64,000 nt of DNA from Myxococcus xanthus (GCF_900106535.1 NZ_FNOH01000009.1:124001-188000), one strand, 5' to 3'; counted from the stretch's first letter, positions 46,485 to 56,500 are shown. Notes: generated from the letters alone by a model not told the origin. Translations and numbers: made by a program.

Positions 46485-49400
46485 CTATTCGCGCTCGTCC
46501 GGCTTCGTGGGCGATGTCTGGGGCGGCAGGTCCAGCGCGGGCACCGCGCCTCGGGGGCGCCGCGCCGGGGCCTTGGCGCCCTGCTCCGTCCCGGCTGGGG
46601 GGACCAGCTCATTCCTGGCCGGCTCGGGCGCGTCCAACAGGGCGAAGCTGTCCGCGCGGGACGCCGGCCGCTTTGCCGCGGCCAGTTCGGCCTCGCGGTC
46701 CGCGAGCTTCTGCTGGAGGTCCTCCACCAGGGACTGGAGGAGCTCCATCTCCGCGGCCATCTCCAGGACGTCTTCGGGCTGGGAGGACACCTTGAGGGAC
46801 TCCACGGTGGACAGGAGTTCGGTCCGCTCCGCCTCCAACGCGTCCACGCGGGCCTTCTGGGACTGGAGCTGGGTTTCGAGCCCCCGGAGCTGTTCATCGA
46901 GCTGGGAGCGCTCGGTCTGGAGCAATGCGAGCTGCCCGGCCGCGCTGCCGTCGTGCTGCTGGAGCTGCTGCCTGGCCACTTCGAGCGCCTGGGACAGGCG
47001 GGTGCGCTCGGCGCGCTCGGCGTCGAGGATCCGGACGGCGTCGGTGGACGCGGCTTCCAGGGCGGTGACGCGGCCTTCGAGGCGGACCCGTGCGGCGCGG
47101 GCGACGGACAGGTCGGACTGGAGGCGCTCGCGGTCGGAGTCCGCACGGGCGAGGCGCTCCTGGGCGGACTGAAGCGTGGCCGCCCGCTCCGTGGCGGCGG
47201 TCAGGTCGGCGCGGAGCACATCGAGCTGGGACGTGAGCTCGGCGACGTGGGATTCCAGTGTGGCCCTGTCGGCTTGGGCACGGTCAGCGGTGTCGGAGAG
47301 CCGGGCCGCGCGGTCGCTGGCCTCCGCCAGTTGCGCATTGAGATTCGCGGAGGCCTCGGCGAGCCGCGATTCCAGCTCGGCTTGCTGTGCCTCGAACCGG
47401 GCGTTGAGGTCCGCAAGCCGGGTCTCCGACTCGGCGCGCTGTGCCTCTGCGTGGGCCACGGCCTCCGCGAGCCGGGCCTCCAGTTCGCCACGCTGCGCCT
47501 CGGAGCCGGCCACGGCGTCCGCCAACTGAGCCTCCAGCGCGCCGCGCTGTGCATCTGCGTTGACCGCGACTTCCGCCAGCCGGGCCTCCAGCGCCGTGCG
47601 TTCGGCCTCGGTGCGAGCAGCAGCCTCCGCGAACTGCTGCGCCGCCTCCACACGTAGCGCATCGGAACGAGAGACAGCTTCCGCGAGCTGCGCCTCGAGT
47701 TCGGAGCGCTGGGCGTTGGAACGCGCGACGGCTTCCGCGAGCTGCGCTTCAAGTTCGGCGCGCTGAGCATCAGAACGCGAGACGGCGTCCGACAGCTTTC
47801 CTTCGATTTCGGCGCGCTGGGCCTCCAGCTCGCTACGGGCCCGCGTCAGTCCATCGGCGGAGTCCATGAGCTGGGCCTCCAGCGCGTTCGCCCGCGCCTG
47901 CTCCGTGGCGGTGGCCTCGGTCGCGCGGGCCAGCTCGGCCCGCAGCGTCTCCAGCGCGGCGCGCTCGGCTTCGAGCGAGTTCTCCATCGCGGTGGCCTTG
48001 CCCGCGAAGCGCCGCGCCGTCTCGAGCTGCACCATGAGCAACTCGGCGTTCTCCCGCTGCGCCGCGAGCCGGTCCTGCGCATCCACCAACTCTGCATCGA
48101 GCCGAGCGATGTGCATGCCCCGCTCGTGCAGGGTCGCCATGGCGTGCTGGAGCTGTGCCCCCAGACGCATGCTCTCCTGCCGCGCGGCGCCCAAATGCGC
48201 CAGTTCCTGCTGCGCCGCGGCCAAGGCCGTCCGTTCGCGGTCTCGCTCCGCCGCCAGCGCTTCGATTTCGCCCTGCTGCCGCTCCGCCCGAGCAAGCGCA
48301 TCGTCCAGCGCACGCTCGACCGCGGAGAGTCGCTCCTGCGCGGCGGCTTCCTGCCGGGTCAGCGCCTCGCGAGCCTCGGTGGCGGCCTCACCGACACGGC
48401 CCGCCTCCGCCTCACGCTCCGCGACCTGCTCACGCAGTTGGGCGACCTGCGTCTCCAGCGCCTCGATGGTTCCCGCACGCTCGGCGAGCTGGGCATCCGC
48501 CGCGCTTCGGGCCGACTCAAGGTCCGCCAGGGACTGAGCCAACGCGACCGCACGCGCCGCGTCCGACTCCTGCGCCGCGCGCGCCTCCGAGAGCCGCGAC
48601 TCCAACGCCGAGCGCTGTTCCTTCGCCGTGTCCTCCGCCCACGCCCGCTCCGACTCCAGGCGCGTCACGGTATCGCGCAGCTCCTGCTCGCGAGCCTCGG
48701 CCGCCAGGCGCTGCGCTTCGAGCGCGCGCTCCTGCTCAGCCATGACACGTTCGGCGGCAGCCAGCCGCTCCTGCCGGGCCTGGTCGCGCTCGGACGTCTC
48801 CGTGCGCAGCGTTTGCAGCGCGGACTCCGCATCGGTTCGCGTGCGTTGCTCCGCTTCGAGCACCGCGCGGACCTGCGCCAACGCGGCTTCGGCCTCGGCG
48901 CGGCCCTGCTGCTCGGACTCCAGTGCCGAGCGAGTCTGTCCAAGCGCGGCACCGGTATCGGCGCGAGTCTGCTGCTCCGCTTCGAGCGTCGCACGCGACT
49001 GCGCCAGTGCAGACTCAGCCTGTGCGCGAGCCTGCTGCTCCGCGGCAAGTGCCTCACGGGCCTGGGACAGGGCAGCCTCGATGGCCGCGCGAGCCTGCTG
49101 CTCCGCCGTGAGCGTCTCTCGAGACCGCGACAGTGCGGTCTCAAGCTCGATAAGCGTCTGCTGTTCCGCCGTCAGCGACTCACGCGACTGCGACAGGGCT
49201 GTCTCAAGCTCGGCACGAGCCTGCTGCTCCGCCTCGAGTGCCGCGCGAGCCTGTGCGAGAACGGACTCGGTCTCTGAGCGAGCCTGCTGTTCCGCAGCGA
49301 ACGCCTCGCGAGACTGCGCCAGCACGGCCTCGGTCTCGGCGCGAGCCTGTTGCTCCGACGCGAACGCCTCGCGAGACTGCGCCAGCACGGCCTCGGTCTC

Positions 49401-52400
49401 GGCGCGAGCCTCTTGCTCCGCCGCGAACGCATCGCGCGACTGCGCCAGTACGGCCTCGGTCTCGGCGCGCGTCTGCTGTTCCGCAGTCAGCGCAGCACGT
49501 GCCTCGGCCAGGGAAGCTTCGGCATCGGCCAGCGACTGCTGTTCCGCCCCGAGCGTCGCACGGAGCTGAGCCAGCGCGGCCTCCGCCCCCGAGCGAGCCT
49601 GCTGCTCCCCCCCGAGCACCCCCTGCACGCGAGCCAGCTCGGCCTCGCCATCGCCGCGCCCCTGGCGTTCGACGTCCAGGTCCACACGAACCTGGGCGAG
49701 CGCCTCACGCTCCGCTGCGAGCGCCTCCTCGGCCCGAGCACGCGCCTCGCGCTCGGAAGCCGCCTCGGTCTGGAGCCGGGTGACGACCTCGTCCGCGCCG
49801 AAGGCACGCTCCCGCATCGCGGCGAGCTCCGCGGCCAGCCGTTCACGCTCCTCACGTTCGGAAGCGAGCGCCGTCTGGCCCCGAGCCTCGTGCCGGACCA
49901 GCGCCTCCTGGGCCGAGACCAGCTCCGCCTCGGTCCGCGCGCGCAACGCCAGCGCCTCATCCAGGCGAGCCTGAACCCCTACAAGCGAGTCCTCCGCCTG
50001 AGCCCGTCGCTCCGCCTCCGCGGTGAGCGCCACCTCCAACCGCGCGCGCTCTTGTCCCTCCACTTGGAGCAGCGCCTGCGCATCCCCGAGCGCCGCTTCC
50101 CACCGAGCGCGCCGCTCCTCCTCGGAAGCAAGCGCGTCCCGAACCTGGGTCAGCGACTGGCGAGCCTCATCCAGTCCAGCCCGAGTCTCAGCGAGCGTCG
50201 CCTCGGCATCGCTGCGCCGCGCCTGCTCGGCCTCGAGCTGCGCACGCAGCGCCTCCAACGCAAGGGCCCGCCCCTCCTGTTCGGAGTCCAGCGAGTCCCG
50301 GACCTCCGCCAGGGAGTTCTCCAGCGCCGTGCGCCGAGCAACCTCCGCGTCCAACGCCTCACGGGTCCGCGAGAGCGTGGCCTCGGCGTCCGTCAGCCGC
50401 TGCGCCGCGCCCTCCAGCTTCCCACGCGCCAGCCGCAGCGCCTCTTCCACCGCGGCCCGGGCCTCCCGCTCCGAGTCCAGTTCCCCGCGAACGCGCCCGA
50501 GCTGCTCCTCCGACGCCTGCCACTCCAGGTGCGCGGACTCCAGCTCCTCTCGGGCGGTCCGCAGCGCGGACTCCAGCTCCTCCGCGCGCTCCGAGGACTG
50601 CCGCCCCGTACGAGCGTGCGAGGAAGCCTCGGCCTCCAGCTCCACCACGCGCCGGACCAGGGCCGCGCGCTCCTCCGCCAGCTCCTGCCGCCGGGCTTCG
50701 ACCTCTCCCTTCGCGGAGACCTCATCAAGGACCTGCTGCTCCAGCGCCGTCGCCCGAGCCCGCTCGTCCTCCAGCTCGCGCTCCAGCGACGTCAGCCGGG
50801 ACTGGAGCGCGTCCCGCTCCGTCTCCAGCGCCTGCCCCAGGCGCTCCTCGGTCCGAGCGCGCTCCGCCTCCAGCGCCTCCAACCGCTGCGAGGCGTGATG
50901 AAGCGACTCCTCCCACTTCTGCGCCGTGGCCCGCGCGGAAGCCTCCGCGTGCGTCAGGGCCTCCACCTCCTGGCCCAGGCGGGACTGCGACTCGCGAGCG
51001 GCGGTCAGCTCCGTCTCCAGGCCCCGGACCTCCGCCTGGAGCGACTCCAGCCGCGACTCCGCGTCCTTCTGAGCTCCCTCCGCCGAGGCCGTCCGCTGCC
51101 GCGCGTCCACCAGCTCCCGAGCCGTGCGCGCCAGCTCCGCATCCTTCACGGAGACGGCGGCGCCCGCGTCCCGGGACGTCTCCGCCGCCTGAGCCGCCTC
51201 GGCCTTCAGGTGCTCCACGGCCGCCAGTGCCGCCGAGTACTGCTCCGCGATGCGCAGCTCCCGCTCGCGCGCGGCCTCCGCGGCACGCCGACGGTCCTCG
51301 GACTGCTCCACGGCGCGCTCGGCCGCCAGCCGGTCCCGCTCGCGCTCGATGCGCAGCGTGGCCTGCTCCTCCTGGAGGTCCCGCACCTGCGTATACGCCT
51401 GCGTCAGCCGCTCGCGGGCCTCCTCTAGAGAAGCAGCCGTCTCCTCACGACGAGCACGCTCCAGCCGCAGCGACTCCTGGGCCGCCAACACCTGCACGCC
51501 CGCGTCCGCCTGAGCACGCTGCGCGGCCTCCACCTCCAGCCGCTGCGCCGCCAGCCGCCGGTCCGCGTCGGCCAGCCGCTCCTGCGCCACCTGGAGCTCC
51601 AGCTCGCGGCGCCGCAGCTTCCCGGACAGGTCGTCCCGCTCGCGCTGTGCTTCCTGGCTCCCCCGCGCCTGATCCAACTGCGCGGTGAGCCGGGCCACCT
51701 CATCACGAGCCGTCTCCAAGGAGGGCCGCAGCGACGCCGCCTCCGCCTCGCGGTCCGTCAGCTCCGCGCGGAGCTTCGTCAGCGACTCCTTCAGCCGGCC
51801 GCTGCGCTCCTCCCAGGACTTCGCGCGCGCCACCACTTCATCGAGCTTGCCCCGCGTGAAGGCCAGCGGCTCGGGAGGCAGTTGCACCCAGGTCGGGTCC
51901 ACCACGCGCGCCGGGTCCTGCCCCGCCACCACCAGGAAGTAGGCGGCCTCGCTGTGATTCACCAGGGTGCCGTCCACCTGGAGCCCTTCGCCCCGCTCGA
52001 AGGCGAGCTGGTAGCCCAGCACCGGGGACTGCGTGGCCACCTCCACAGAGGCGAAGTGGACCGACAGGGCGTCCAGCAGTTGACCATAGGTGGGCGGCAC
52101 GCCCTCCTCGGCCTCCAGCAACTGGGGCAACGCGAGCCCCGCGACGTTGCGCAGGCCGCCCACGAGGAAGCCCTGCTTCGTCACCAGCCGCGCCAGCTCC
52201 GCCAGCAGCTCCGGCGCCTTCACGTACGGCGCCAGGTCCGCGACCAGCACCACATCGAAGCTGCCCGACTCGAAGTCGTCGTAGACGTTGGCCCTGAAGC
52301 GCAAGGCGGGACCGCCGTGCGCCTTTTGCGCGGCCTCGACCGCCGCTACATCCCTGTCGCACGACACGACCGCGCGCGCGCCTCTCTCCACGAGGAAGCG

Positions 52401-52529
52401 TGCGCTCTCGCCCCCGGTGGAGGCGACCGCATCGACTTCCAGGACCCGTCGACGGGCGAAGAGGCTCTCCGCGAAAATGTAGCGGGGCAGCAGCTCGCTG
52501 GGCCCCAAGCGGCGGAATGTGTGGTGCAT
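46485..52529 (-). CDS. Giant methyltransferase-like/coiled-coil protein (2014 residues)
   Basis: Residues 1-250 form a Rossmann/methyltransferase-like domain: RVLEVDAVASTGGESARFLV, SCDRDVAAVEAA, FDVVLVADLAPYV. The SAM glycine loop is imperfect. Residues about 255-1930 are almost entirely charged helix. One block has 12-13 repeats of 21 residues of the type EQQARAETEAVLAQSREAF (63-bp DNA repeats, 48814-49612). A second block has eight 18-residue repeats of the type AQRAELEAQLAEAVARS (47338-47769). The C-terminal ~80 residues are basic and Pro-rich (RRPRGAVPALDLPPQTSPTK). It is likely a structural or scaffold protein; similar coiled-coil giants act in myxobacterial motility or cell shape, but this one is not identified. 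First gene of the dapF operon. Confidence 0.85.
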   Translation of the reverse strand: MHHTFRRLGPSELLPRYIFAESLFARRRVLEVDAVASTGGESARFLVERGARAVVSCDRDVAAVEAAQKAHGGPALRFRANVYDDFESGSFDVVLVADLAPYVKAPELLAELARLVTKQGFLVGGLRNVAGLALPQLLEAEEGVPPTYGQLLDALSVHFASVEVATQSPVLGYQLAFERGEGLQVDGTLVNHSEAAYFLVVAGQDPARVVDPTWVQLPPEPLAFTRGKLDEVVARAKSWEERSGRLKESLTKLRAELTDREAEAASLRPSLETARDEVARLTAQLDQARGSQEAQRERDDLSGKLRRRELELQVAQERLADADRRLAAQRLEVEAAQRAQADAGVQVLAAQESLRLERARREETAASLEEARERLTQAYTQVRDLQEEQATLRIERERDRLAAERAVEQSEDRRRAAEAARERELRIAEQYSAALAAVEHLKAEAAQAAETSRDAGAAVSVKDAELARTARELVDARQRTASAEGAQKDAESRLESLQAEVRGLETELTAARESQSRLGQEVEALTHAEASARATAQKWEESLHHASQRLEALEAERARTEERLGQALETERDALQSRLTSLERELEDERARATALEQQVLDEVSAKGEVEARRQELAEERAALVRRVVELEAEASSHARTGRQSSERAEELESALRTAREELESAHLEWQASEEQLGRVRGELDSEREARAAVEEALRLARGKLEGAAQRLTDAEATLSRTREALDAEVARRTALENSLAEVRDSLDSEQEGRALALEALRAQLEAEQARRSDAEATLAETRAGLDEARQSLTQVRDALASEEERRARWEAALGDAQALLQVEGQERARLEVALTAEAERRAQAEDSLVGVQARLDEALALRARTEAELVSAQEALVRHEARGQTALASEREERERLAAELAAMRERAFGADEVVTRLQTEAASEREARARAEEALAAEREALAQVRVDLDVERQGRGDGEAELARVQGVLGGEQQARSGAEAALAQLRATLGAEQQSLADAEASLAEARAALTAEQQTRAETEAVLAQSRDAFAAEQEARAETEAVLAQSREAFASEQQARAETEAVLAQSREAFAAEQQARSETESVLAQARAALEAEQQARAELETALSQSRESLTAEQQTLIELETALSRSRETLTAEQQARAAIEAALSQAREALAAEQQARAQAESALAQSRATLEAEQQTRADTGAALGQTRSALESEQQGRAEAEAALAQVRAVLEAEQRTRTDAESALQTLRTETSERDQARQERLAAAERVMAEQERALEAQRLAAEAREQELRDTVTRLESERAWAEDTAKEQRSALESRLSEARAAQESDAARAVALAQSLADLESARSAADAQLAERAGTIEALETQVAQLREQVAEREAEAGRVGEAATEAREALTRQEAAAQERLSAVERALDDALARAERQQGEIEALAAERDRERTALAAAQQELAHLGAARQESMRLGAQLQHAMATLHERGMHIARLDAELVDAQDRLAAQRENAELLMVQLETARRFAGKATAMENSLEAERAALETLRAELARATEATATEQARANALEAQLMDSADGLTRARSELEAQRAEIEGKLSDAVSRSDAQRAELEAQLAEAVARSNAQRSELEAQLAEAVSRSDALRVEAAQQFAEAAARTEAERTALEARLAEVAVNADAQRGALEAQLADAVAGSEAQRGELEARLAEAVAHAEAQRAESETRLADLNARFEAQQAELESRLAEASANLNAQLAEASDRAARLSDTADRAQADRATLESHVAELTSQLDVLRADLTAATERAATLQSAQERLARADSDRERLQSDLSVARAARVRLEGRVTALEAASTDAVRILDAERAERTRLSQALEVARQQLQQHDGSAAGQLALLQTERSQLDEQLRGLETQLQSQKARVDALEAERTELLSTVESLKVSSQPEDVLEMAAEMELLQSLVEDLQQKLADREAELAAAKRPASRADSFALLDAPEPARNELVPPAGTEQGAKAPARRPRGAVPALDLPPQTSPTKPDERE
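47338..47769 (-). repeat. Eight tandem 54-bp (18-residue) repeats in the coiled-coil gene
   Basis: Unit AQRAELEAQLAEAVARSN and variants. 18 residues equals five straight alpha-helical turns, not a multiple of the heptad, unlike the neighbouring 21-residue block. Units vary most at codons 14-18. Confidence 0.7.
48814..49612 (-). repeat. Twelve to thirteen tandem 63-bp (21-residue) repeats in the coiled-coil gene
   Basis: Unit EQQARAETEAVLAQSREAFA, exactly three heptads. Several adjacent copies differ at only a few residues, pointing to recent unit expansion or gene conversion. Confidence 0.75.
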
Positions 52530-52633
52530 CGGTGTGTTCGGGAGTGGGAGTATACCCCCGGGCAGGCGCGCCCCAAGTTAAGCGCCGGGGCTGGAAATGG
52601 GCCTCGCGCTCGTACGTCAGGAGGGCAGGCGAC

Positions 52634-53470
52634 ATGAACGGAACGGCACAACAGGGATTCGGCTATCGGGCGCGGCGTACCTTCACGCGGCTCCTCGTCT
52701 TCACTCTCATCCTGGGCCTGGGCGGCGTGGTCGTCTTCCTCCTCTCCCAGCTCAACGCGCGCACCTTCACCCTGGCCCTCCAGGACGGACAGTTGGTGGT
52801 GATGAAGGGTCGCAACGCCCCCATGGGCGCGGTCCCCTACCGGACCGGGGACCCGCGGCTGGCGGACGCCTATGCGCCCGTCGCCATCGAAGGCCAGGAC
52901 GTCTCGGCCCTCCTGACGCGCAAGTTCACCGACCGGGACGAGCTGGACCAGGCCCTGTTCCCCGTCCTGGAGGGCCTGGCCCGGCCGCGCATCGCGTCGG
53001 ACGAGCCGGCCCGGGTCGACCAGGGCCTCTACTACCTCCGGCGCGCGGAGAAGCTCTCCGGCATCACCGAGGAGCAGCGCCTGTCGCTCCAGAAGCACAT
53101 GGTGGACGTGGCCTACTACCAGGCCCGGCAGAAGCTGGAGGACGCCCGCCGGCTGGTCAGCGAGGCCCTCACCCAGCTCAAGCTGGCCGCGGAGAGTCAG
53201 AGCCGCCACGCGCGCAGCGCCAACCAGATGCTCTCCGCCGTGGCCCCGCCGGCCCGCGATTTGGAGGAGTCGCTGCGGCGCGCCGTGCACACCCTCAGCG
53301 GCCCCCAGGCGGCCCCCCAGGCGCCGTCCCAGCCCGCGCCGCAGCCCGCCCCCACCGCGCCGTCCCCGGCCCCCACGCCGCAGCCGGAGACCACCGGGGA
53401 GGCCCTGGACGGAGCCCCCCAGGCCCCCACCGGGACGGATGCGGGCGGTGTGGTTCCAACCCCTCCGTAG
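52634..53470 (+). CDS. Single-pass membrane protein with helical domain and Pro/Ala-rich tail, unknown function
   Basis: 278 residues. A cytoplasmic stub is followed by TM (LLVFTLILGLGGVVVFLLSQ), then a mixed domain (ARTFTLALQDGQLVVMKGRN, VPYRTGDPRLADAYAPVAIE) and a helical part (LYYLRRAEKLSGITEEQRLS). The Pro/Ala/Gln tail runs from about residue 220 to the end. The ATG at 52634 is preceded by AGGAGGGCAGG. It diverges from the giant coiled-coil gene with a 104-bp gap, so the two may share a control region. The family is not recognised. Confidence 0.78.
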   Translation: MNGTAQQGFGYRARRTFTRLLVFTLILGLGGVVVFLLSQLNARTFTLALQDGQLVVMKGRNAPMGAVPYRTGDPRLADAYAPVAIEGQDVSALLTRKFTDRDELDQALFPVLEGLARPRIASDEPARVDQGLYYLRRAEKLSGITEEQRLSLQKHMVDVAYYQARQKLEDARRLVSEALTQLKLAAESQSRHARSANQMLSAVAPPARDLEESLRRAVHTLSGPQAAPQAPSQPAPQPAPTAPSPAPTPQPETTGEALDGAPQAPTGTDAGGVVPTPP

Positions 53471-53623
53471 GGCCCTTTCTGACCGTCCACGGTGGATTCC
53501 AGGTGGCCCACACTCCACGTTCCTGAGTGGGGTCACCGAGTGTTCACGGAATGACTGCGAGATCGTCTCGGAGATCGATCATAGATTGCACGGGCCATGC
53601 CGGGCCGAGCACTAGATCTCGCG

Positions 53624-53652
53624 TTGACAGGTCGGGTACCCCCCCATAGCTT
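53624..53652 (+). promoter_or_regulatory. Candidate sigma-70-type promoter of nrdAB
   Basis: TTGACA (53624-53629), 17-bp spacer, TAGCTT (53647-53652). It would give a leader of about 250 nt before the nrdA start. Confidence 0.5.
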
Positions 53653-53674
53653 GTGGCTGGTCGATGGCGCCCCA

Positions 53675-53807
53675 CCAGCCGATGTGGCAGGGAGCGGGGA
53701 AGAGGAGGGACTGTGGGTTTCTTGCTTACAACATCGGTCTGGCCCATAAATCCCCCCAGACACACCATCGATTCCAGCCGCTAGTCCCGTCCCGCCGAAA
53801 CGGGACT
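53675..53807 (+). other. Structured leader upstream of nrdA: two stem-loops
   Basis: Stem 1: CCAG-CCGATGT (53675-53685) pairs with ACATCGG-T-CTGG (53731-53742), 11 bp with one bulged base around a purine-rich 45-nt loop. Stem 2: AGTCCCG (53783-53789) pairs with CGGGACT (53801-53807). No B12-box or NrdR box was recognised. The rest of the gap 53471-53908 holds no gene. Confidence 0.5.
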
Positions 53808-53908
53808 TACCTGAACAATTTTCCAGTAACGTGGTGGGGAAGTCCGCTTCCCTGGACAGGCCTCGTGTCTGCCCAAAGCGCCCTGCTTTTGTCTGGAGTG
53901 AGCCGCTC

Positions 53909-56425
53909 GTGAACTTCGATACGCCCGTGAAGCCGTCCGCCAACATGTCTGTCCCGCCCGTCGCCTCCGGTCCGTCCACGCCGGCGACGACGACAGCGCC
54001 GACGGGCGCCGCTGCCTCGGGCGCGGTTGCTTCCGAGCCCACGGCGGGCGACTTCAGCGCCACCTCCATGCGGGTGCGTAAGCGCAACGGCGGCACGGAG
54101 ACGGTGGACCTCAACAAGATTGTGCGCGCCGTGGGCCGCTCCTGCGTGGGCCTGCCCCGCGTGGACGCGATGCGCGTGGCCACCAAGACGATCTCCGGCC
54201 TGTATGACGGCGCGACGACGCGCGAGCTGGACAGCCTCTCCATCCAGACGGCCGCCGCCCTCATCGTCGAAGAGCCCGAGTACGGCCGCCTCTCCGCGCG
54301 CCTGCTGGCCACCTTCATCCAGAAGGAAGTCAGCAACCAGGACATCCACTCCTTCAGCCAGTCGGTGGCCGCGGGCCACAAGCACGGGCTCATCGCGGAC
54401 CGGCTGCTCCAGTTCGTCCAGGCCAACGCGCGCAAGCTCAACGCGGCCATCGACCCGTCGCGCAACGACCTCTTCGAGTACTTCGGCCTGCGCACCGTCT
54501 ACGACCGGTACCTGCTGAAGAACCCGCAGACGCGTGAGGTGCTGGAGACGCCGCAGGAGTTCTTCCTCCGCGTGGCCAGCGCGCTCAGCGGCGACAATGT
54601 GAATGAGGCCATCGAGCTGTACCGGCTGTTCAGCTCGCTGGAGTACCTGCCCAGCTCCCCCACCCTGTTCAACTCGGGCACGCGCCACGAGCAGCTTTCG
54701 AGCTGCTTCCTGCTGGACTCGCCCGCGGACGAGCTGGACGCCATCTACAAGAAGTATTCGGACATCGCGATGCTGTCGAAGTTCTCCGGCGGCATCGGCG
54801 TGGCGTACCACCGGGTGCGCGCACGCGGCTCGCTCATCAAGTCCACCAACGGGCACTCCAACGGCATCGTCCCCTGGCTGAAGACGCTGGACGCCTCCGT
54901 GGCGGCGGTGAACCAGGGCGGCAAGCGCAAGGGCGCGTGCTGCGTGTACCTGGAGACGTGGCACGCGGACATCGAGGACTTCCTCGAGCTGCGTGAGAAC
55001 ACCGGCGACGACGCGCGCCGCACGCACAACCTGAACCTGGCCAACTGGGTGCCGGACCTCTTCATGAAGCGCGTGGAGGCGGACGGCGACTGGAGCCTGT
55101 TCGACCCGAAGTCCGTCCCCCACTTCACGGACCTGTACGGCGACGCCTTCGAGCAGGCCTACGCGAAGGCCGAGGCCGACGGCCTGGCCATGCGCAAGGT
55201 GAAGGCGCGTGACCTCTACGCCCGGATGATGAAGAGCCTGGCGCAGACGGGTAACGGCTGGATGACCTTCAAGGACATCAGCAACCGCAAGAGCAACCAG
55301 ACGGGCAAGGCGGGCAACGTCATCCACCTGTCCAACCTGTGCACCGAAATCCTGGAGGTGACGAGCCAGGGTGAGACGGCGGTGTGCAATCTGGGCTCGC
55401 TGAACCTGAGCCGGATGCTGGTGGACGGGAAGTTCGACTTCGAGCGGCTGCGCGCCAACGCCCAGCTCGCGATGCGGCAGCTCGACCGCGTCATCGACCT
55501 GAACTACTACCCCATCCCCACGGCGGCTTCGTCCAACAAGCGCTGGCGCCCGGTGGGCCTGGGCCTGATGGGGCTCCAGGACGTCTTCTTCCAGCTCAAG
55601 CTGGCCTTCGACTCGGCGGAGGCGCGTGCGCTCTCCAAGAAGATTTCGGAGGAGATCTACTTCGCGGCGCTGACCACGTCCTGCGAGCTGGCCGAGCAGT
55701 ACGGCGCCCACGAGTCCTTCGCGGAGACGCGGGCGGCCAAGGGCGAGCTCCAGTTCGACCACTGGGGCGTGGTGCCCGAGGACACGGCGCGCTGGGACGC
55801 GCTGCGCCAGCGCATCATGAAGCACGGCCTGCGCAACTCGCTGATGATTGCCATTGCCCCCACGGCGACGATTGCGTCCATCGTGGGCTGCTACGAGTGC
55901 ATCGAGCCGCAGGTGTCCAACCTGTTCAAGCGCGAGACGCTGTCGGGTGACTTCCTCCAGGTGAACCGCTACCTGGTGCGCGACCTCCAGGCGCTCGGGC
56001 TGTGGAACGAGAACATCCGCAACCGCATCAAGATGGCGGAAGGCAGCGTTCAGGACATTACGGAGCTGCCGGAGAACCTGCGCGCGGTGTACCGCACGGC
56101 GTGGGAGCTGCCGATGCGCTCGCTGCTGGACATGGGCGCGGACCGCGGGGCGTTCATCGACCAGAGCCAGTCGCTCAACCTCTTCGTCGAGACGCCGAAC
56201 ATCGGGAAGCTGTCCTCGATGTACTTCTACGCGTGGCAGAAGGGCCTGAAGACCACGTACTACCTGCGCTCGCGTCCGGCGACGCGGATTGCCAAGGCCA
56301 CGGTGGGCGCGGGTGGTGGCGCCAGCGTGGCGCAGGCGGCCCCTGCTCCGGTGGCGAAGGCGACCGAGGCCGAGGCGGTGGCCTGCTCGCTGGAGAACCC
56401 GGAGGCGTGCGAGGCCTGCCAGTAG
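53909..56425 (+). CDS. nrdA: Class I ribonucleoside-diphosphate reductase, large (alpha) subunit
   Basis: 838 residues. A low-complexity Ala/Thr/Pro N-terminal extension (about 50 residues) precedes an ATP-cone (MRVRKRNGGTETVDLNKIVR, about 53-140), which allows dATP inhibition. The barrel carries LPSSPTLFNSGTRHEQLSSC, FSGGIGVAYHRVRARGSLI, 'NLCTEILEVTSQGETAVCNL' and 'MIAIAPTATIASIVGC'. The radical-transfer region (KTTYYLRSRPATR) is present. The C-terminal redox tail ends with CSLENPEACEAC. It reduces ribonucleotides to deoxyribonucleotides with NrdB. GTG 53909 follows GGAG (53895-53898); upstream in-frame GTG 53831 is less likely. The leader can fold. Confidence 0.94.
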   Translation: MNFDTPVKPSANMSVPPVASGPSTPATTTAPTGAAASGAVASEPTAGDFSATSMRVRKRNGGTETVDLNKIVRAVGRSCVGLPRVDAMRVATKTISGLYDGATTRELDSLSIQTAAALIVEEPEYGRLSARLLATFIQKEVSNQDIHSFSQSVAAGHKHGLIADRLLQFVQANARKLNAAIDPSRNDLFEYFGLRTVYDRYLLKNPQTREVLETPQEFFLRVASALSGDNVNEAIELYRLFSSLEYLPSSPTLFNSGTRHEQLSSCFLLDSPADELDAIYKKYSDIAMLSKFSGGIGVAYHRVRARGSLIKSTNGHSNGIVPWLKTLDASVAAVNQGGKRKGACCVYLETWHADIEDFLELRENTGDDARRTHNLNLANWVPDLFMKRVEADGDWSLFDPKSVPHFTDLYGDAFEQAYAKAEADGLAMRKVKARDLYARMMKSLAQTGNGWMTFKDISNRKSNQTGKAGNVIHLSNLCTEILEVTSQGETAVCNLGSLNLSRMLVDGKFDFERLRANAQLAMRQLDRVIDLNYYPIPTAASSNKRWRPVGLGLMGLQDVFFQLKLAFDSAEARALSKKISEEIYFAALTTSCELAEQYGAHESFAETRAAKGELQFDHWGVVPEDTARWDALRQRIMKHGLRNSLMIAIAPTATIASIVGCYECIEPQVSNLFKRETLSGDFLQVNRYLVRDLQALGLWNENIRNRIKMAEGSVQDITELPENLRAVYRTAWELPMRSLLDMGADRGAFIDQSQSLNLFVETPNIGKLSSMYFYAWQKGLKTTYYLRSRPATRIAKATVGAGGGASVAQAAPAPVAKATEAEAVACSLENPEACEACQ

Positions 56426-56500
56426 GCATGGGACGTTGACGGTTTCGCAGTTGGAAGAACGTTGGAGACACCGCGCCGCAGCGCGAGGAGCACGGAAGCA

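Noticed and set aside
48814-49612. 63-bp repeats considered as CRISPR or other non-coding array
   Set aside because: Repeats are in one coding frame, contiguous without unique spacers and specify a heptad coiled coil.
53471-53908. Cobalamin riboswitch or NrdR box upstream of nrdA
   Set aside because: No B12-box sequence, no ACACWATATVTTGTGT-like NrdR site; only generic stems.
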